From NCBI GenBank assembly GCA_021152595.1, contig JAGKVC010000154.1, positions 1-7,716 on the forward strand: a DNA stretch of 7,716 bases. Direction: 5' to 3'. The stretch's first letter is position 1. Each line of letters starts with the position of its first letter. The position numbers were made by a program, and so were the translations under genes. Below the pieces are notes generated by a model. The model did not search any database. It saw only the letters and a list, made by a program, of their open reading frames with translations, and had not been told where the DNA came from. Origin of the DNA: Clostridia bacterium (GTDB lineage: Bacteria; Bacillota; Clostridia; Oscillospirales; Ruminococcaceae). Positions 1 to 7,385 of the stretch are shown here, one piece after another.

Positions 1-1041
1 GTGATTGAAGTCTCCGAAGCCGCCTCTGCCCTTGCCGCCGTGCATACCGCCGCCGAATCCGAAGCCGCCCATATCATCGGCATGTGCCGCGGCATTTGCC
101 GAGCCGCCGCCTGCCGTCAGATCAAGGGTACCGGCGGTGACGGTCAATGCAGTTGCAGCGTCAATGCCGTCCTGCTCCGCATTGACCGTAACCGTGCCCC
201 CCTCAATCTGGATGTACCCCTTGCCGTCCTGATCTACGGTAGACGACTTGATGCCGTCTCCGCCGGACGTAACTGTAATTTTGCCGTCGTGTATCAGTAC
301 CGAATCATTGCCTCGGATACCGTGATTGACCGCATCGACGGTAATATCGCCGCCGACGATTTTGAGATCATCCGAACAATGAATGCCGTTGTTGTAATTC
401 GCGCTGACATGCAGGGTACCGCTGCCGTTGATCGTCAGATCATCCTTTGAAGCGATGCACGCATTCGGATACTGATTTTCCGCCTCTGTGATATCAAAGA
501 CAGTGTACTCCTTGGCATCTGTCAGGGTGTTTTTTGTCCCGTCCGCAAGCGTAATGACGGTCTTATCCGCCTGCAAAACAGTCAGCGGCGCGCCGGTGCT
601 GCATGTGACCGAAAGCCCGTTGAAGATCAGATGTGCCTTTTCCTGTTTATCCGCCAGATTGACAACAATTCTGCCGTCATTAAGCGTACCGGAAAGAACA
701 TAATCGCCGCCCTTTGTGATCGTCACAACGCCGTCCTGCACGGTGAGCCCGTCCTCGGATGAAGGCGTGACACTGTCGCCGCTGAATGCCAGCGTGACGG
801 CATCTGCACCCCACGCCGTATTGAGATCCGCCTTGCTGAGACTGCTATTTTCCGCTGACGATTCGGATGTCGCCGCAGTTTCCGCAGCAGCTTCCGTTTC
901 ATCTGCGGATTCAGTGCTGCTTTCCGTTTCCTGAGACGCCGTGCTGCTTTCAGCCGGAGCCGTTTTTTCGGCGCAGCCGGTCATTTGTGCAATGCAGGTC
1001 ACCGCGGCAAGCACCGCCAGCATCCGTTTCATTCCGGTCAT
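1..1041 (-). CDS. Cthe_2159-type carbohydrate-binding lipoprotein (3' end outside window)
   Basis: The minus-strand frame is open from ATG 1041 to the window edge: 347 codons without a stop. The N-terminus (MTGMKRMLAVLAAVTCIAQMTGC) is a lipoprotein signal with lipobox Met-Thr-Gly-Cys23; Met at -3 is less common than Leu. A Ser/Thr/Glu/Ala-rich flexible linker follows (about 27-67), then a beta-rich domain. Residues 200-314 form clear parallel beta-helix rungs, four of which end in a Gly-Ile turn (NNGIH, NHGIR, GDGIK, QDGID). From about 311 the chain becomes Gly/His/Asp-rich (GFGFGGGMHGG). This fits the PF14262 carbohydrate-binding family, whose namesake from Clostridium thermocellum binds polygalacturonate and calcium. 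The lipid anchor puts it on the outer membrane face. The family call rests on pattern, and the ligand is unknown. Confidence 0.85.
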   Translation of the reverse strand, partial: MTGMKRMLAVLAAVTCIAQMTGCAEKTAPAESSTASQETESSTESADETEAAAETAATSESSAENSSLSKADLNTAWGADAVTLAFSGDSVTPSSEDGLTVQDGVVTITKGGDYVLSGTLNDGRIVVNLADKQEKAHLIFNGLSVTCSTGAPLTVLQADKTVITLADGTKNTLTDAKEYTVFDITEAENQYPNACIASKDDLTINGSGTLHVSANYNNGIHCSDDLKIVGGDITVDAVNHGIRGNDSVLIHDGKITVTSGGDGIKSSTVDQDGKGYIQIEGGTVTVNAEQDGIDAATALTVTAGTLDLTAGGGSANAAAHADDMGGFGFGGGMHGGKGRGGFGDFNH

Positions 1042-1049
1042 TCGATTCA

Positions 1050-1055
1050 TCCTTT
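1050..1055 (-). promoter_or_regulatory. Ribosome binding site of the lipoprotein gene
   Basis: The minus strand reads GGGAAAGGATGAATCGAATG. AAAGGA ends 8 nt before the ATG at 1041 and fits that start. It overlaps the first in-frame ATG at 1050, which therefore has no usable Shine-Dalgarno spacing. A third in-frame ATG at 1032 would give a shorter, classical lipoprotein signal peptide but is 17 nt away. Confidence 0.65.
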
Positions 1056-1061
1056 CCCGAT

Positions 1062-1095
1062 AAAAACGGAGTCCGCCGCAGTGCAGCAGACTCCG
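1062..1095 (-). terminator. Intrinsic terminator between the protease and lipoprotein genes
   Basis: On the minus strand, CGGAGTCTGCTGC and GCGGCGGACTCCG form a continuous 13-bp stem around an ACT loop, followed directly by TTTTTA. Two positions are U-G wobbles in the minus-strand RNA but become C-A mismatches on the plus strand, so the hairpin favours minus-strand transcripts. It begins 105 nt after the protease stop codon. Its U-tract ends about 20 nt before the lipoprotein start, so it could end the protease transcript, act as a leader attenuator for the next gene, or both. Confidence 0.88.
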
Positions 1096-1200
1096 ATTTT
1101 CTCGCCCTGCTTCCGGTATATAACTGATTCATTACGCTCAGTATACACGGGAAATGTGGGAAATCTGTGAATGAAAAACGAAAGAAAATGAAAAACAATG

Positions 1201-4200
1201 TTACTGTCCGGTGAGTTTCCGCAGCACGCGCAGATCCAGCAGATCGAAGATTTCATCGTCGTTGAGATCGGCTGCATCAAACGGGAAGAGCGAAATATCC
1301 AGCCGTTTTTCCTCGCCGAGCATCGCATTGCATACAGCCAGATCAGCGGCAGAGCAGCGCCCGTCGCCGTTGAGATCGCCCTTCACAGGAGCCTGCTCCG
1401 GATCCGCAGCCTGCTGATAGATAAATCCGTAGCGGTCTGCATATTCCGCAGCCGCACAGCCTGCATAGCCGATCACGACCGTCTCCGCATCCAGTCTGCT
1501 GAAGAGCGCTTCCGGCACAAAGCTGACCGGTATGCCCTCGATCTCCGGCAGCAGTGTCAGACGCTCATGGCTGCCCGGTGTGATCTCAAAGGCTTCTGCA
1601 TAATCGCCGGATTCAGAAATCCGGTAGCCGATGCCGCCCTCATCGCGAACCGAATGCATCGTATCCTTGCCGCCGTCTGACAGCATCACATTGAAACTCT
1701 GGTTCCGGCTGGAAATATTGGTCGCGGAGACGAGGAAATAGACCGTCTCGCCAGCTTTTACCGGCAGATCCACAGCAGCGCTCGGCTTGAAGAATGCGCT
1801 GTCCAGCAGATTGCCCTCGCCGTCATAGCACTGCACGCTTAACTGACACATCGCCTCGAAGAATGCCGCATGCAGCGTTGTCTCAATGCCGGATGTGTAG
1901 CTGAGTACCATATACTGATGCCGGTTCTTGTCGATCGGATAGACCGTGCCCAGCGCAAGCGGAACCGGATCAAAGAAATCTGCCTCAAAGAGGTTCTCCG
2001 GTACAATCTCATATTCCACATCGCAGGTGCCGAAATATTTGCCCATGCCGACGTAATTCGCCGTTGCCATGCCGATGTTGACATCATCCGCCGTGTAGCG
2101 CAGCCGGTAATCGGTTCCCTCGACAAGCACATAGTCGCCGTCCGTGAAGGTGACATCCGGCGCAATCTGTTCGCCCGTCCAGATCTGACGCTCCGCCTGA
2201 ATCTCACATGCGGACAGCATCCGCAGTGTTGTTTCCAGCCGGAAATTGATCACGCCCTCACGCGCCGTGCCGTTGAATTTGACCATCAGATAGCGCGTTT
2301 CGCCAGCCGGAACCGTAAAGGTCACGGATTTTGTACCGGCACCGTGATCCTGCTCGAGCATCTCGGCTTCCGGCGTGAACACACGCAGCACGATATCCGG
2401 TGCATCCGAGGTGCAGAGGACATATTCGGTATCGGTCTCCGGTGTCACGCGGTATACCGCAAGACGATCCTCCTTTGTCACGCTGACGCTGTGCTCGCCG
2501 ACCTCCAGCACCGGTGCATCCTCCGGCAGATCGACATAGATCTCGAATTCACCCTCCTGATAGCCGAATGTCCGCTCGGTCGCATACAGCGAAAACGGTA
2601 CTTTACCGAACATGATATTGCTTTCCTTGTAATTGATCCGGAAATCGCGGTCGAGCTCAAGCTCGGTACCGTCCCCGGCATGTACCTGAACAGGAAGCGG
2701 TACAACGCTGCCCGTATACGGCTGATTTGTCACGGTCAGCACCGCATCTATCACAGAATGCGGAATCAGAACCGAAATATTTGCCTTCGATGCCATTTCC
2801 GGAAATTCACGCGAAACTGCGACCACATAGGTACCGTTCGTCAGCAGATAGTCATTCACTTCGCCGTTCATCGGCAGCATCAGTGCGCAGGAATCAAACA
2901 GCTCATCATAGCGGTAGAGATTATACTGCATCTTTCCGCCGGACAGCCGCTCATTGAGAATGCGGTAGCGCACGGTCTCATTTGCAGTTTTGCCGGTTTC
3001 CGCCCTGAACCAGATCGTTGTGACGCGCTGATTCTGACAGGTCACCTCAACAGGTGTATCCAGCGGTGTCAGCTCGCCGTTCTGCTCCGGCTCGGAATAG
3101 AGAATCTCATACTGCTGCGCGATTCTGCCGTAATAGATGCCCATACCGACGACGGTCACGGTCGCCTTGCCCGGGACATCGTTGCGGCTGTCAATCCGCT
3201 GATAATCCACGCCCTCTGTCAGCTCCGTCTCCCCGAGCCGGACACGGATCCGCGGACGGAAGCTGAGATCCTCGGAATAGGATCCGAAGAAGCTGCCCGT
3301 CACTTCGGCGCTGCGGATATCATGATTCTCCTGTGTGACGATCAGGCTGTACTGTGCGCCCGATGATCCGCCGCAGACAAAGTAATAGGTCTGACCGGCA
3401 TTGAGCGTCACCGGCGCATTGAAATATTCCTTCGTGACGGACGAAAAATCGCTGTAGGCATAGATCTTGTTGTTATGCGTCGGGGTATCCGCCACCCAGC
3501 AGCGCGTTGAGATATTCACATATTTTGATCCGCCTGCGTATCTGCCGGTGCGGTTATATGCCTGATATTCCTCTGCATAGCCCGAAACGATGCCAGCGTA
3601 GAAATTGTAGACGCCGGTCGTTTTCGGGATGAAGACATACACCGCCTCATCCCTGCTGTGGCTGATCTGCACCGGCACAGGTGTATCTTCGGGGATTTTC
3701 TCATAGACAGTCACGGTCGTTTCCGCATATCCGAAGCACCGTCCGATGCCGTAGACGGAAATGCGGATTCTCTGATTCTGTTTTGTGAAGCGCAGGAAAT
3801 AATCCGTATCGCGCTTGAGGACTGTGCCGTCCGGCTTCCGCACGATCACCTCCGGTTCATAGCCAGAGCCGTAGACTGCGGCGGTCTGCACGGTCACCTT
3901 GAGCGCGCATTCGGAAACATCGGTATCCGGTTCTGCCGCACCGGAAAGATGCAGCGCATAGCCGCCCTTCCACAGTGCCTCCGTCCGCAGATAATAGGTC
4001 TCATCGGCGTTGAGCGATGCCTGAAGCACCTCGCCGCCTGTCAGCAGACTCTCAAATTCCGCAACCGGCTGACCTGCCGCATCGCAGAGAACGCCTCCTG
4101 CCGCTGCATTGCCCGAGGACAGGATCCGGTATTCGCCTGATTCCGGCACACGGATCTGCGCAAGCCATTCCGCACCGTCCTGCGATTCACGGAGCGTTTC

Positions 4201-7200
4201 CGGTTCAAGCACCTCCGGCGCATCACCTGCAATGACATTGACCGTCACTGAAATCTGCTCCTGTTTGCCCTGCTGATCCGTCGTGATGCAGCGGTAAACG
4301 GTCGAACCGGTCAGCGAAGTATCCGGACAGAATTCCGGCTGATCGGCACCGCTGATCGCGGTCTGCGTTTCACCGGAGACTGTATACCACTGGTATTTCA
4401 GCGTATCACCGCATGCAAGCACGCGGATTGCTGCGGAATCATGCTGCCAGAGAATCATATTTTCCGCATTCACACGCATGACAAGCGGTTCATTGCAGAA
4501 CTGAAGTCCCTCCGTTCCGGCAAGCGCCGGAAGCTCGGATTCTGCAACGATCCATGTCTCATTCGCAAAAGCTCCTGCCTCCGCAGATTGCAGCGCTTCC
4601 GTCAGGCGCACGGCATGCACACCCGTGAGCGATCCGGCTGCGATTGTTTTCACCTGCTCCAGAATCGCACAGTCGATTCTTGCATTTGCAAACGCAGATT
4701 CCGGAACTGCCGTCAGCTTCGGAAACGCAAGCGCACCTGCATATGCGCCGGAAAACGCGCGGGCTCCGACTGTTTCCAGTGCAGAAAATGTTACGGTATC
4801 ATAGCCGTTTCCGATCAGGAAGCCGCCCAATGCGCCTTCTCCGACCGATGTGATTTTGGAATAATCGAGTGCAGTCGGGATCACCATTTTGCCGGTCTGC
4901 ATCGCAAGCGACGCTTCTCCGAGTGCAGTCACGCCGGGCAGTGAGAGCTGCCGGATCGCGCTGCACTTTTCAAATGTATGCGCAGGCAGCGCTGTGATCT
5001 GCTCGGGCAGCATGACACAGTGCAGACTGCTGTCTCCCGAAAATACACCCTCTCCGAGCGTTTCCAGCACCGGAAGCCGGACATCGCCTGCCCATGCCGC
5101 ACAGTCCGAAAACGCACGGTCGCCGATTGCCGTGATATGCTGCCAGCGAATCAGCGGCGCAGTGAGGCTCTGACAGTTCGCAAAGGCTTCGCTGCCGATT
5201 TCCGTGACATCCGGCAGATCTGTTTTTTCGAGCATCACACAGTCTGCAAACAGTTCCGCCGGTACAGCGGTCAGACCGTGCAGCGTGATCTCGGTCAAAG
5301 CGCTGCATCCGCGGAATGCCGCCTCACCGACACTGCTGATCTTGTCACCCAGCGTGACCTCGTGCAGCGCATTGCTGCCTGCAAATGCTTCCGCGCCGAT
5401 CTCATTCACGCCCGGCGCATAGATCCGCTTCAGCACAGAGCAGTTCGCAAAGGCAGATTCGCCGATGGATTTTACAGAAGAATGGAACTGGAGCTGCGTC
5501 GTAAAGTGATTGTTTTCAAAGGCATGCGGTGCGATTGCCGTGATCTTCTGCCCGTCGATCGTCTCCGGTACAATGAGCTTCTCCCGAATGCCGCGGTAGG
5601 AAATCAGAACGCCGTCCTGAACCGTATATGCCGCCCTGACATCCTCACCGTTGATCGAATAGACCGCTTCGGAGACTGCGCTGCCGATCCAGCCCTCACG
5701 GACTGCAACAGCAAGAAGCTGTGTTGTCTCGGAGACTGTCACCGGCTTCTGATAAAGCGTACCGTTTTCCGGTGTCGGAACAGTGCCGTCCGTTGTGTAG
5801 TAGATCTTCGCATCATCGAGATTGACGGAAAGCGCGACAGTCTGCGCTTTGCCGTAGTTGCCGGATCGCACGGAGAACACCGGCGCCGGACAGATGCCGT
5901 CATCCCAGCGGAAATCTGACATATTGATGAATCCCCAGCCGAAATCGCGGTCAAAGCCTGCCGGTCCGAGGTCGGCTGCATTCAGCCGAAGCAGCGCCTC
6001 CGCACGCGCAGGTGTCATGTCCTTATCATAGCTTCGCAGGAGCGCACAGCATGCCGAAACATGCGGCGTTGCCATGCTGGTGCCGTTCTGATTTTCCTTT
6101 TCCTCCGCCTCGCCGAGGACATAGCTTATGATTCCGACACCCGGCGCGACGACATCCAGCGAGCTGCCGTAATTGGAGAAATTTGCGCGCTCCATATCCT
6201 GCGACACCGCACCGACTGTAATGCAGCTTGCAATGCTGCCCGGATAATAATAACCGGCATCGTCGCCGTTGTTGCCGGATGCCGCACAGCAGATCATGCC
6301 GTTTGCATCCGCGATCGACATCGCCTCAATTTCCAGCGGGCTGACGCCCAGTCCGCCGAAGCTCATATTGACGATATCCGCGCCCTGCTCCATCGCATAC
6401 ATCAGACCGAGATAAATCTGCTCATCCGATGCGCTTCCGTTCTCATCAAAGACCTTGACCGGCAGGATTTTGACATTGTCCGGTGTCATCTCACAGATCG
6501 TACCGGTCACATGCGTGCCGTGATAGAGATCATCCGCCGAGGAATCGTCGCCGGAATCGGAAAAGTTGATGCCGTCGCCCAGAATTCTGCCTTCAAACAG
6601 CTTCGGCACGCGGTTGATGCCCGTATCCAGCACGGCAACAATCACCTCCGGCAATGCCTCCTGATCCAGATATTCCGCGATGAAATCCTCTGATCCGATC
6701 AGCGGTACGCCCCATGAATTATACTGCTTCTGCGCCGGTGCATCGTCAGAAGCCGCCTCTGCATCGGTCTCCGCTCTGCTGATTTCCTGTGCATCGAGCA
6801 GAATGCGGTGCGACGGCTGGACGTATTCAACAGCCGGATCGCTGCAATATGCCTGATAGGCGCGGTATGCCGCCGCGGAATCCGCATATTGCAGAATGTG
6901 CAGATCGCGGTAGCCCTCGGCTGCGGATTCTGCACCGTGCAGATCAATTTTCCCCTTCGCCTTGACAATCAGACGCGCGGTCTGGAACTCGTTTGTAATC
7001 GTCTGGATGCCGCTCTGCTCGTCGGTTTTGTATCCCCATTCGGATGCCGTCTCTGCAAAGGATTTCAGATTTTCACCTGCATCGCCGTCTGTCCGGAGCA
7101 TCAGCTCGCCGTCCTGCACCGCCAGATCGCCGCAGACCGTATCCGGTGTGCCGCCGTCCGCGGAAAGCGTACCGGCTTCGGCATCATAGAGAATCGTATC

Positions 7201-7377
7201 ATAGAATTCCCGGTCCGCATCGGACTCTGTCACAGAAAGCACCGCGTCCGAAAACGCCGCCAGCGAACAGGTTTGCATTCCCGCGGCTGCGGCATCCGTC
7301 ACGGGAAGCTGCGGCAGAATCACCTGACATGCAACTGCTGCGGCAAGCCCGATACCGCATAACCGTTTCTGCTTCAT
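1201..7377 (-). CDS. Secreted multi-domain subtilisin-like serine protease with LRRs and a C-terminal dockerin
   Basis: A 2058-residue extracellular S8 endopeptidase. Visible order: signal peptide (1 to about 30, basic start, hydrophobic core, Ala-rich end); inhibitor-like propeptide (about 31-215); catalytic domain (about 245-485) with Asp251 in VAVLDTGI, His286 in HGTHVTGT, oxyanion Asn369 in AASGNNG and Ser434 in NGTSMATPHV; chitobiase-type beta domain (about 497-576, IYYTTDGTVPT); BspA-like LRRs (about 583-945); Ig-like domain (about 965-1050, Trp997, Tyr-x-Cys1030); alternating PPC-like and MBG-like domains (about 1064-1901); an LRR-like cap segment (about 1917-1990); dockerin (2000-2057). 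All catalytic residues are present, so it should be active. No LPxTG or membrane anchor is seen, so surface attachment presumably relies on dockerin-cohesin binding. The substrate is unknown. Most subtilases have 350-700 residues, so most of this protein is accessory. It follows the upstream gene at 12 bp, with a well-placed AAGGAG. Confidence 0.95.
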   Translation of the reverse strand: MKQKRLCGIGLAAAVACQVILPQLPVTDAAAAGMQTCSLAAFSDAVLSVTESDADREFYDTILYDAEAGTLSADGGTPDTVCGDLAVQDGELMLRTDGDAGENLKSFAETASEWGYKTDEQSGIQTITNEFQTARLIVKAKGKIDLHGAESAAEGYRDLHILQYADSAAAYRAYQAYCSDPAVEYVQPSHRILLDAQEISRAETDAEAASDDAPAQKQYNSWGVPLIGSEDFIAEYLDQEALPEVIVAVLDTGINRVPKLFEGRILGDGINFSDSGDDSSADDLYHGTHVTGTICEMTPDNVKILPVKVFDENGSASDEQIYLGLMYAMEQGADIVNMSFGGLGVSPLEIEAMSIADANGMICCAASGNNGDDAGYYYPGSIASCITVGAVSQDMERANFSNYGSSLDVVAPGVGIISYVLGEAEEKENQNGTSMATPHVSACCALLRSYDKDMTPARAEALLRLNAADLGPAGFDRDFGWGFINMSDFRWDDGICPAPVFSVRSGNYGKAQTVALSVNLDDAKIYYTTDGTVPTPENGTLYQKPVTVSETTQLLAVAVREGWIGSAVSEAVYSINGEDVRAAYTVQDGVLISYRGIREKLIVPETIDGQKITAIAPHAFENNHFTTQLQFHSSVKSIGESAFANCSVLKRIYAPGVNEIGAEAFAGSNALHEVTLGDKISSVGEAAFRGCSALTEITLHGLTAVPAELFADCVMLEKTDLPDVTEIGSEAFANCQSLTAPLIRWQHITAIGDRAFSDCAAWAGDVRLPVLETLGEGVFSGDSSLHCVMLPEQITALPAHTFEKCSAIRQLSLPGVTALGEASLAMQTGKMVIPTALDYSKITSVGEGALGGFLIGNGYDTVTFSALETVGARAFSGAYAGALAFPKLTAVPESAFANARIDCAILEQVKTIAAGSLTGVHAVRLTEALQSAEAGAFANETWIVAESELPALAGTEGLQFCNEPLVMRVNAENMILWQHDSAAIRVLACGDTLKYQWYTVSGETQTAISGADQPEFCPDTSLTGSTVYRCITTDQQGKQEQISVTVNVIAGDAPEVLEPETLRESQDGAEWLAQIRVPESGEYRILSSGNAAAGGVLCDAAGQPVAEFESLLTGGEVLQASLNADETYYLRTEALWKGGYALHLSGAAEPDTDVSECALKVTVQTAAVYGSGYEPEVIVRKPDGTVLKRDTDYFLRFTKQNQRIRISVYGIGRCFGYAETTVTVYEKIPEDTPVPVQISHSRDEAVYVFIPKTTGVYNFYAGIVSGYAEEYQAYNRTGRYAGGSKYVNISTRCWVADTPTHNNKIYAYSDFSSVTKEYFNAPVTLNAGQTYYFVCGGSSGAQYSLIVTQENHDIRSAEVTGSFFGSYSEDLSFRPRIRVRLGETELTEGVDYQRIDSRNDVPGKATVTVVGMGIYYGRIAQQYEILYSEPEQNGELTPLDTPVEVTCQNQRVTTIWFRAETGKTANETVRYRILNERLSGGKMQYNLYRYDELFDSCALMLPMNGEVNDYLLTNGTYVVAVSREFPEMASKANISVLIPHSVIDAVLTVTNQPYTGSVVPLPVQVHAGDGTELELDRDFRINYKESNIMFGKVPFSLYATERTFGYQEGEFEIYVDLPEDAPVLEVGEHSVSVTKEDRLAVYRVTPETDTEYVLCTSDAPDIVLRVFTPEAEMLEQDHGAGTKSVTFTVPAGETRYLMVKFNGTAREGVINFRLETTLRMLSACEIQAERQIWTGEQIAPDVTFTDGDYVLVEGTDYRLRYTADDVNIGMATANYVGMGKYFGTCDVEYEIVPENLFEADFFDPVPLALGTVYPIDKNRHQYMVLSYTSGIETTLHAAFFEAMCQLSVQCYDGEGNLLDSAFFKPSAAVDLPVKAGETVYFLVSATNISSRNQSFNVMLSDGGKDTMHSVRDEGGIGYRISESGDYAEAFEITPGSHERLTLLPEIEGIPVSFVPEALFSRLDAETVVIGYAGCAAAEYADRYGFIYQQAADPEQAPVKGDLNGDGRCSAADLAVCNAMLGEEKRLDISLFPFDAADLNDDEIFDLLDLRVLRKLTGQ
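1207..1380 (-). other. C-terminal dockerin domain of the protease
   Basis: Residues 2000-2057 hold two EF-hand-like calcium loops with the dockerin spacing 1-3-5-12: Asp2001, Asn2003, Asp2005, Asp2012 and Asp2037, Asn2039, Asp2041, Asp2048. Each loop is followed by a helix ending in a Leu-rich turn (AVCNAMLG and RVLRKLTG). The domain ends one residue before the stop codon, the usual place for a dockerin. It should bind a cohesin on a scaffoldin or cell-surface protein in a calcium-dependent way. No cohesin is encoded in the window. Confidence 0.92.
1675..4188 (-). repeat. Tandem beta-domain array: five PPC-like sandwiches alternating with four MBG-like domains
   Basis: This codes for residues about 1064-1901. 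Five beta-sandwich units resembling bacterial pre-peptidase C-terminal domains each carry a G/D-x-T-x-Y strand, near residues 1125, 1328, 1515, 1692 and 1876. Four intervening MBG-like units, near 1156-1226, 1354-1426, 1542-1615 and 1718-1792, share an Asp-aromatic pair (1192-1193, 1391-1392, 1578-1579, 1756-1757) and, 22-25 residues later, an aromatic-Gly pair (1215-1216, 1416-1417, 1604-1605, 1782-1783). The repeat period is about 177-203 residues. Sequence identity between units is low, so the repeat is old or fast-evolving. The names PPC and MBG come from pattern resemblance only. The likely role is as a stalk or as carbohydrate/protein-binding modules. Confidence 0.7.
4543..5631 (-). repeat. 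BspA-type leucine-rich repeat block (LRR_5), about 15 units
   Basis: This codes for residues about 583-945. Units of roughly 22-24 residues follow the pattern IGxxAFxxCxxLxxIxLPxxVTx. The 'AF'-type anchors fall near residues 620, 643, 665, 688, 710, 732, 756, 779, 802, 824, 850, 875, 896, 917 and 937; the later ones are more degenerate. The block starts with the usual N-terminal lead-in (GIREKLIVPETIDGQKI at 596-612). It ends without the usual Tyr-Gly-x-x-Gly-x-x-Ala-Glu-x-Tyr-Ala cap. In this family such repeats bind proteins or host/cell-surface ligands; the ligand here is unknown. Confidence 0.9.
5923..6645 (-). other. Subtilase (peptidase S8) catalytic domain within the large protease
   Basis: This is the coding stretch for residues about 245-485. 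The Asp/His/Ser triad is Asp251, His286 and Ser434, each in its canonical family motif. Asn369 occupies the oxyanion position. Ser339-Phe-Gly-Gly matches the S1-pocket SLGG segment of subtilisin. The domain ends in a typical 'GFDRDFGWGFINM' closing helix/strand. Two adjacent Cys pairs, 363-364 and 443-444, flank the oxyanion Asn and follow the catalytic Ser, which is unusual for a secreted subtilase. Confidence 0.93.
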
Positions 7378-7385
7378 ATAACCCT

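Larger units (their letters stand above)
1042..1200. other. 159-bp intergenic region with no gene
   Basis: The minus-strand side holds a T-rich stretch just after the protease stop, with a 10-bp direct repeat GTTTTTCATT (1196-1187 and 1179-1170), then the terminator hairpin and the lipoprotein ribosome binding site. A TATACT at 1145-1140 looks like a -10 box, but its best -35 match, TTCACA at 1171-1166, is 20 nt away, which is too far for a confident sigma-70 promoter. Confidence 0.6.

Noticed and set aside
1..450. A 149-codon plus-strand open frame at the left edge
   Set aside because: It is antisense to the beta-helix part of the lipoprotein, whose minus-strand translation has regular rung repeats; the plus-strand product shows no such structure.
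1066..1100. Possible plus-strand (bidirectional) terminator
   Set aside because: On the plus strand two stem positions become C-A mismatches and the downstream tract is only ATTTTC, so the hairpin is much weaker in that direction; no plus-strand gene precedes it.
1140..1171. A possible sigma-70 promoter (TTCACA and TATACT) for the lipoprotein gene
   Set aside because: The spacer is 20 nt, and no TGn extended -10 is present, so it is not strong enough to list as a promoter.
950..1198. An 82-codon minus-strand open frame across the intergenic region
   Set aside because: It has no convincing ribosome binding site, runs through the terminator hairpin and overlaps the lipoprotein start in another frame. 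Its composition is not protein-like.
1207..1380. Cell-wall sorting signal or membrane anchor at the protease C-terminus
   Set aside because: There is no LPxTG-like motif, hydrophobic helix or basic tail; the chain ends in a dockerin.
1870..3366. A 498-codon open frame on the plus strand opposite the protease
   Set aside because: It lies wholly antisense to a gene with clear domains. Its translation is rich in Arg, His, Cys and Ile without any recognisable domain, as expected when GC-biased codons leave few stops on the opposite strand.
4543..5631. DNA-level tandem repeat or CRISPR-like array
   Set aside because: The periodicity is at the protein level (degenerate LRRs); the nucleotide units are not near-identical and there are no constant repeats with unique spacers.
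4978..5919. A 313-codon plus-strand open frame opposite the LRR and chitobiase-type regions
   Set aside because: Same reason: Arg/Cys-rich shadow translation, no ribosome binding site or domain, and full overlap with a well-supported gene.
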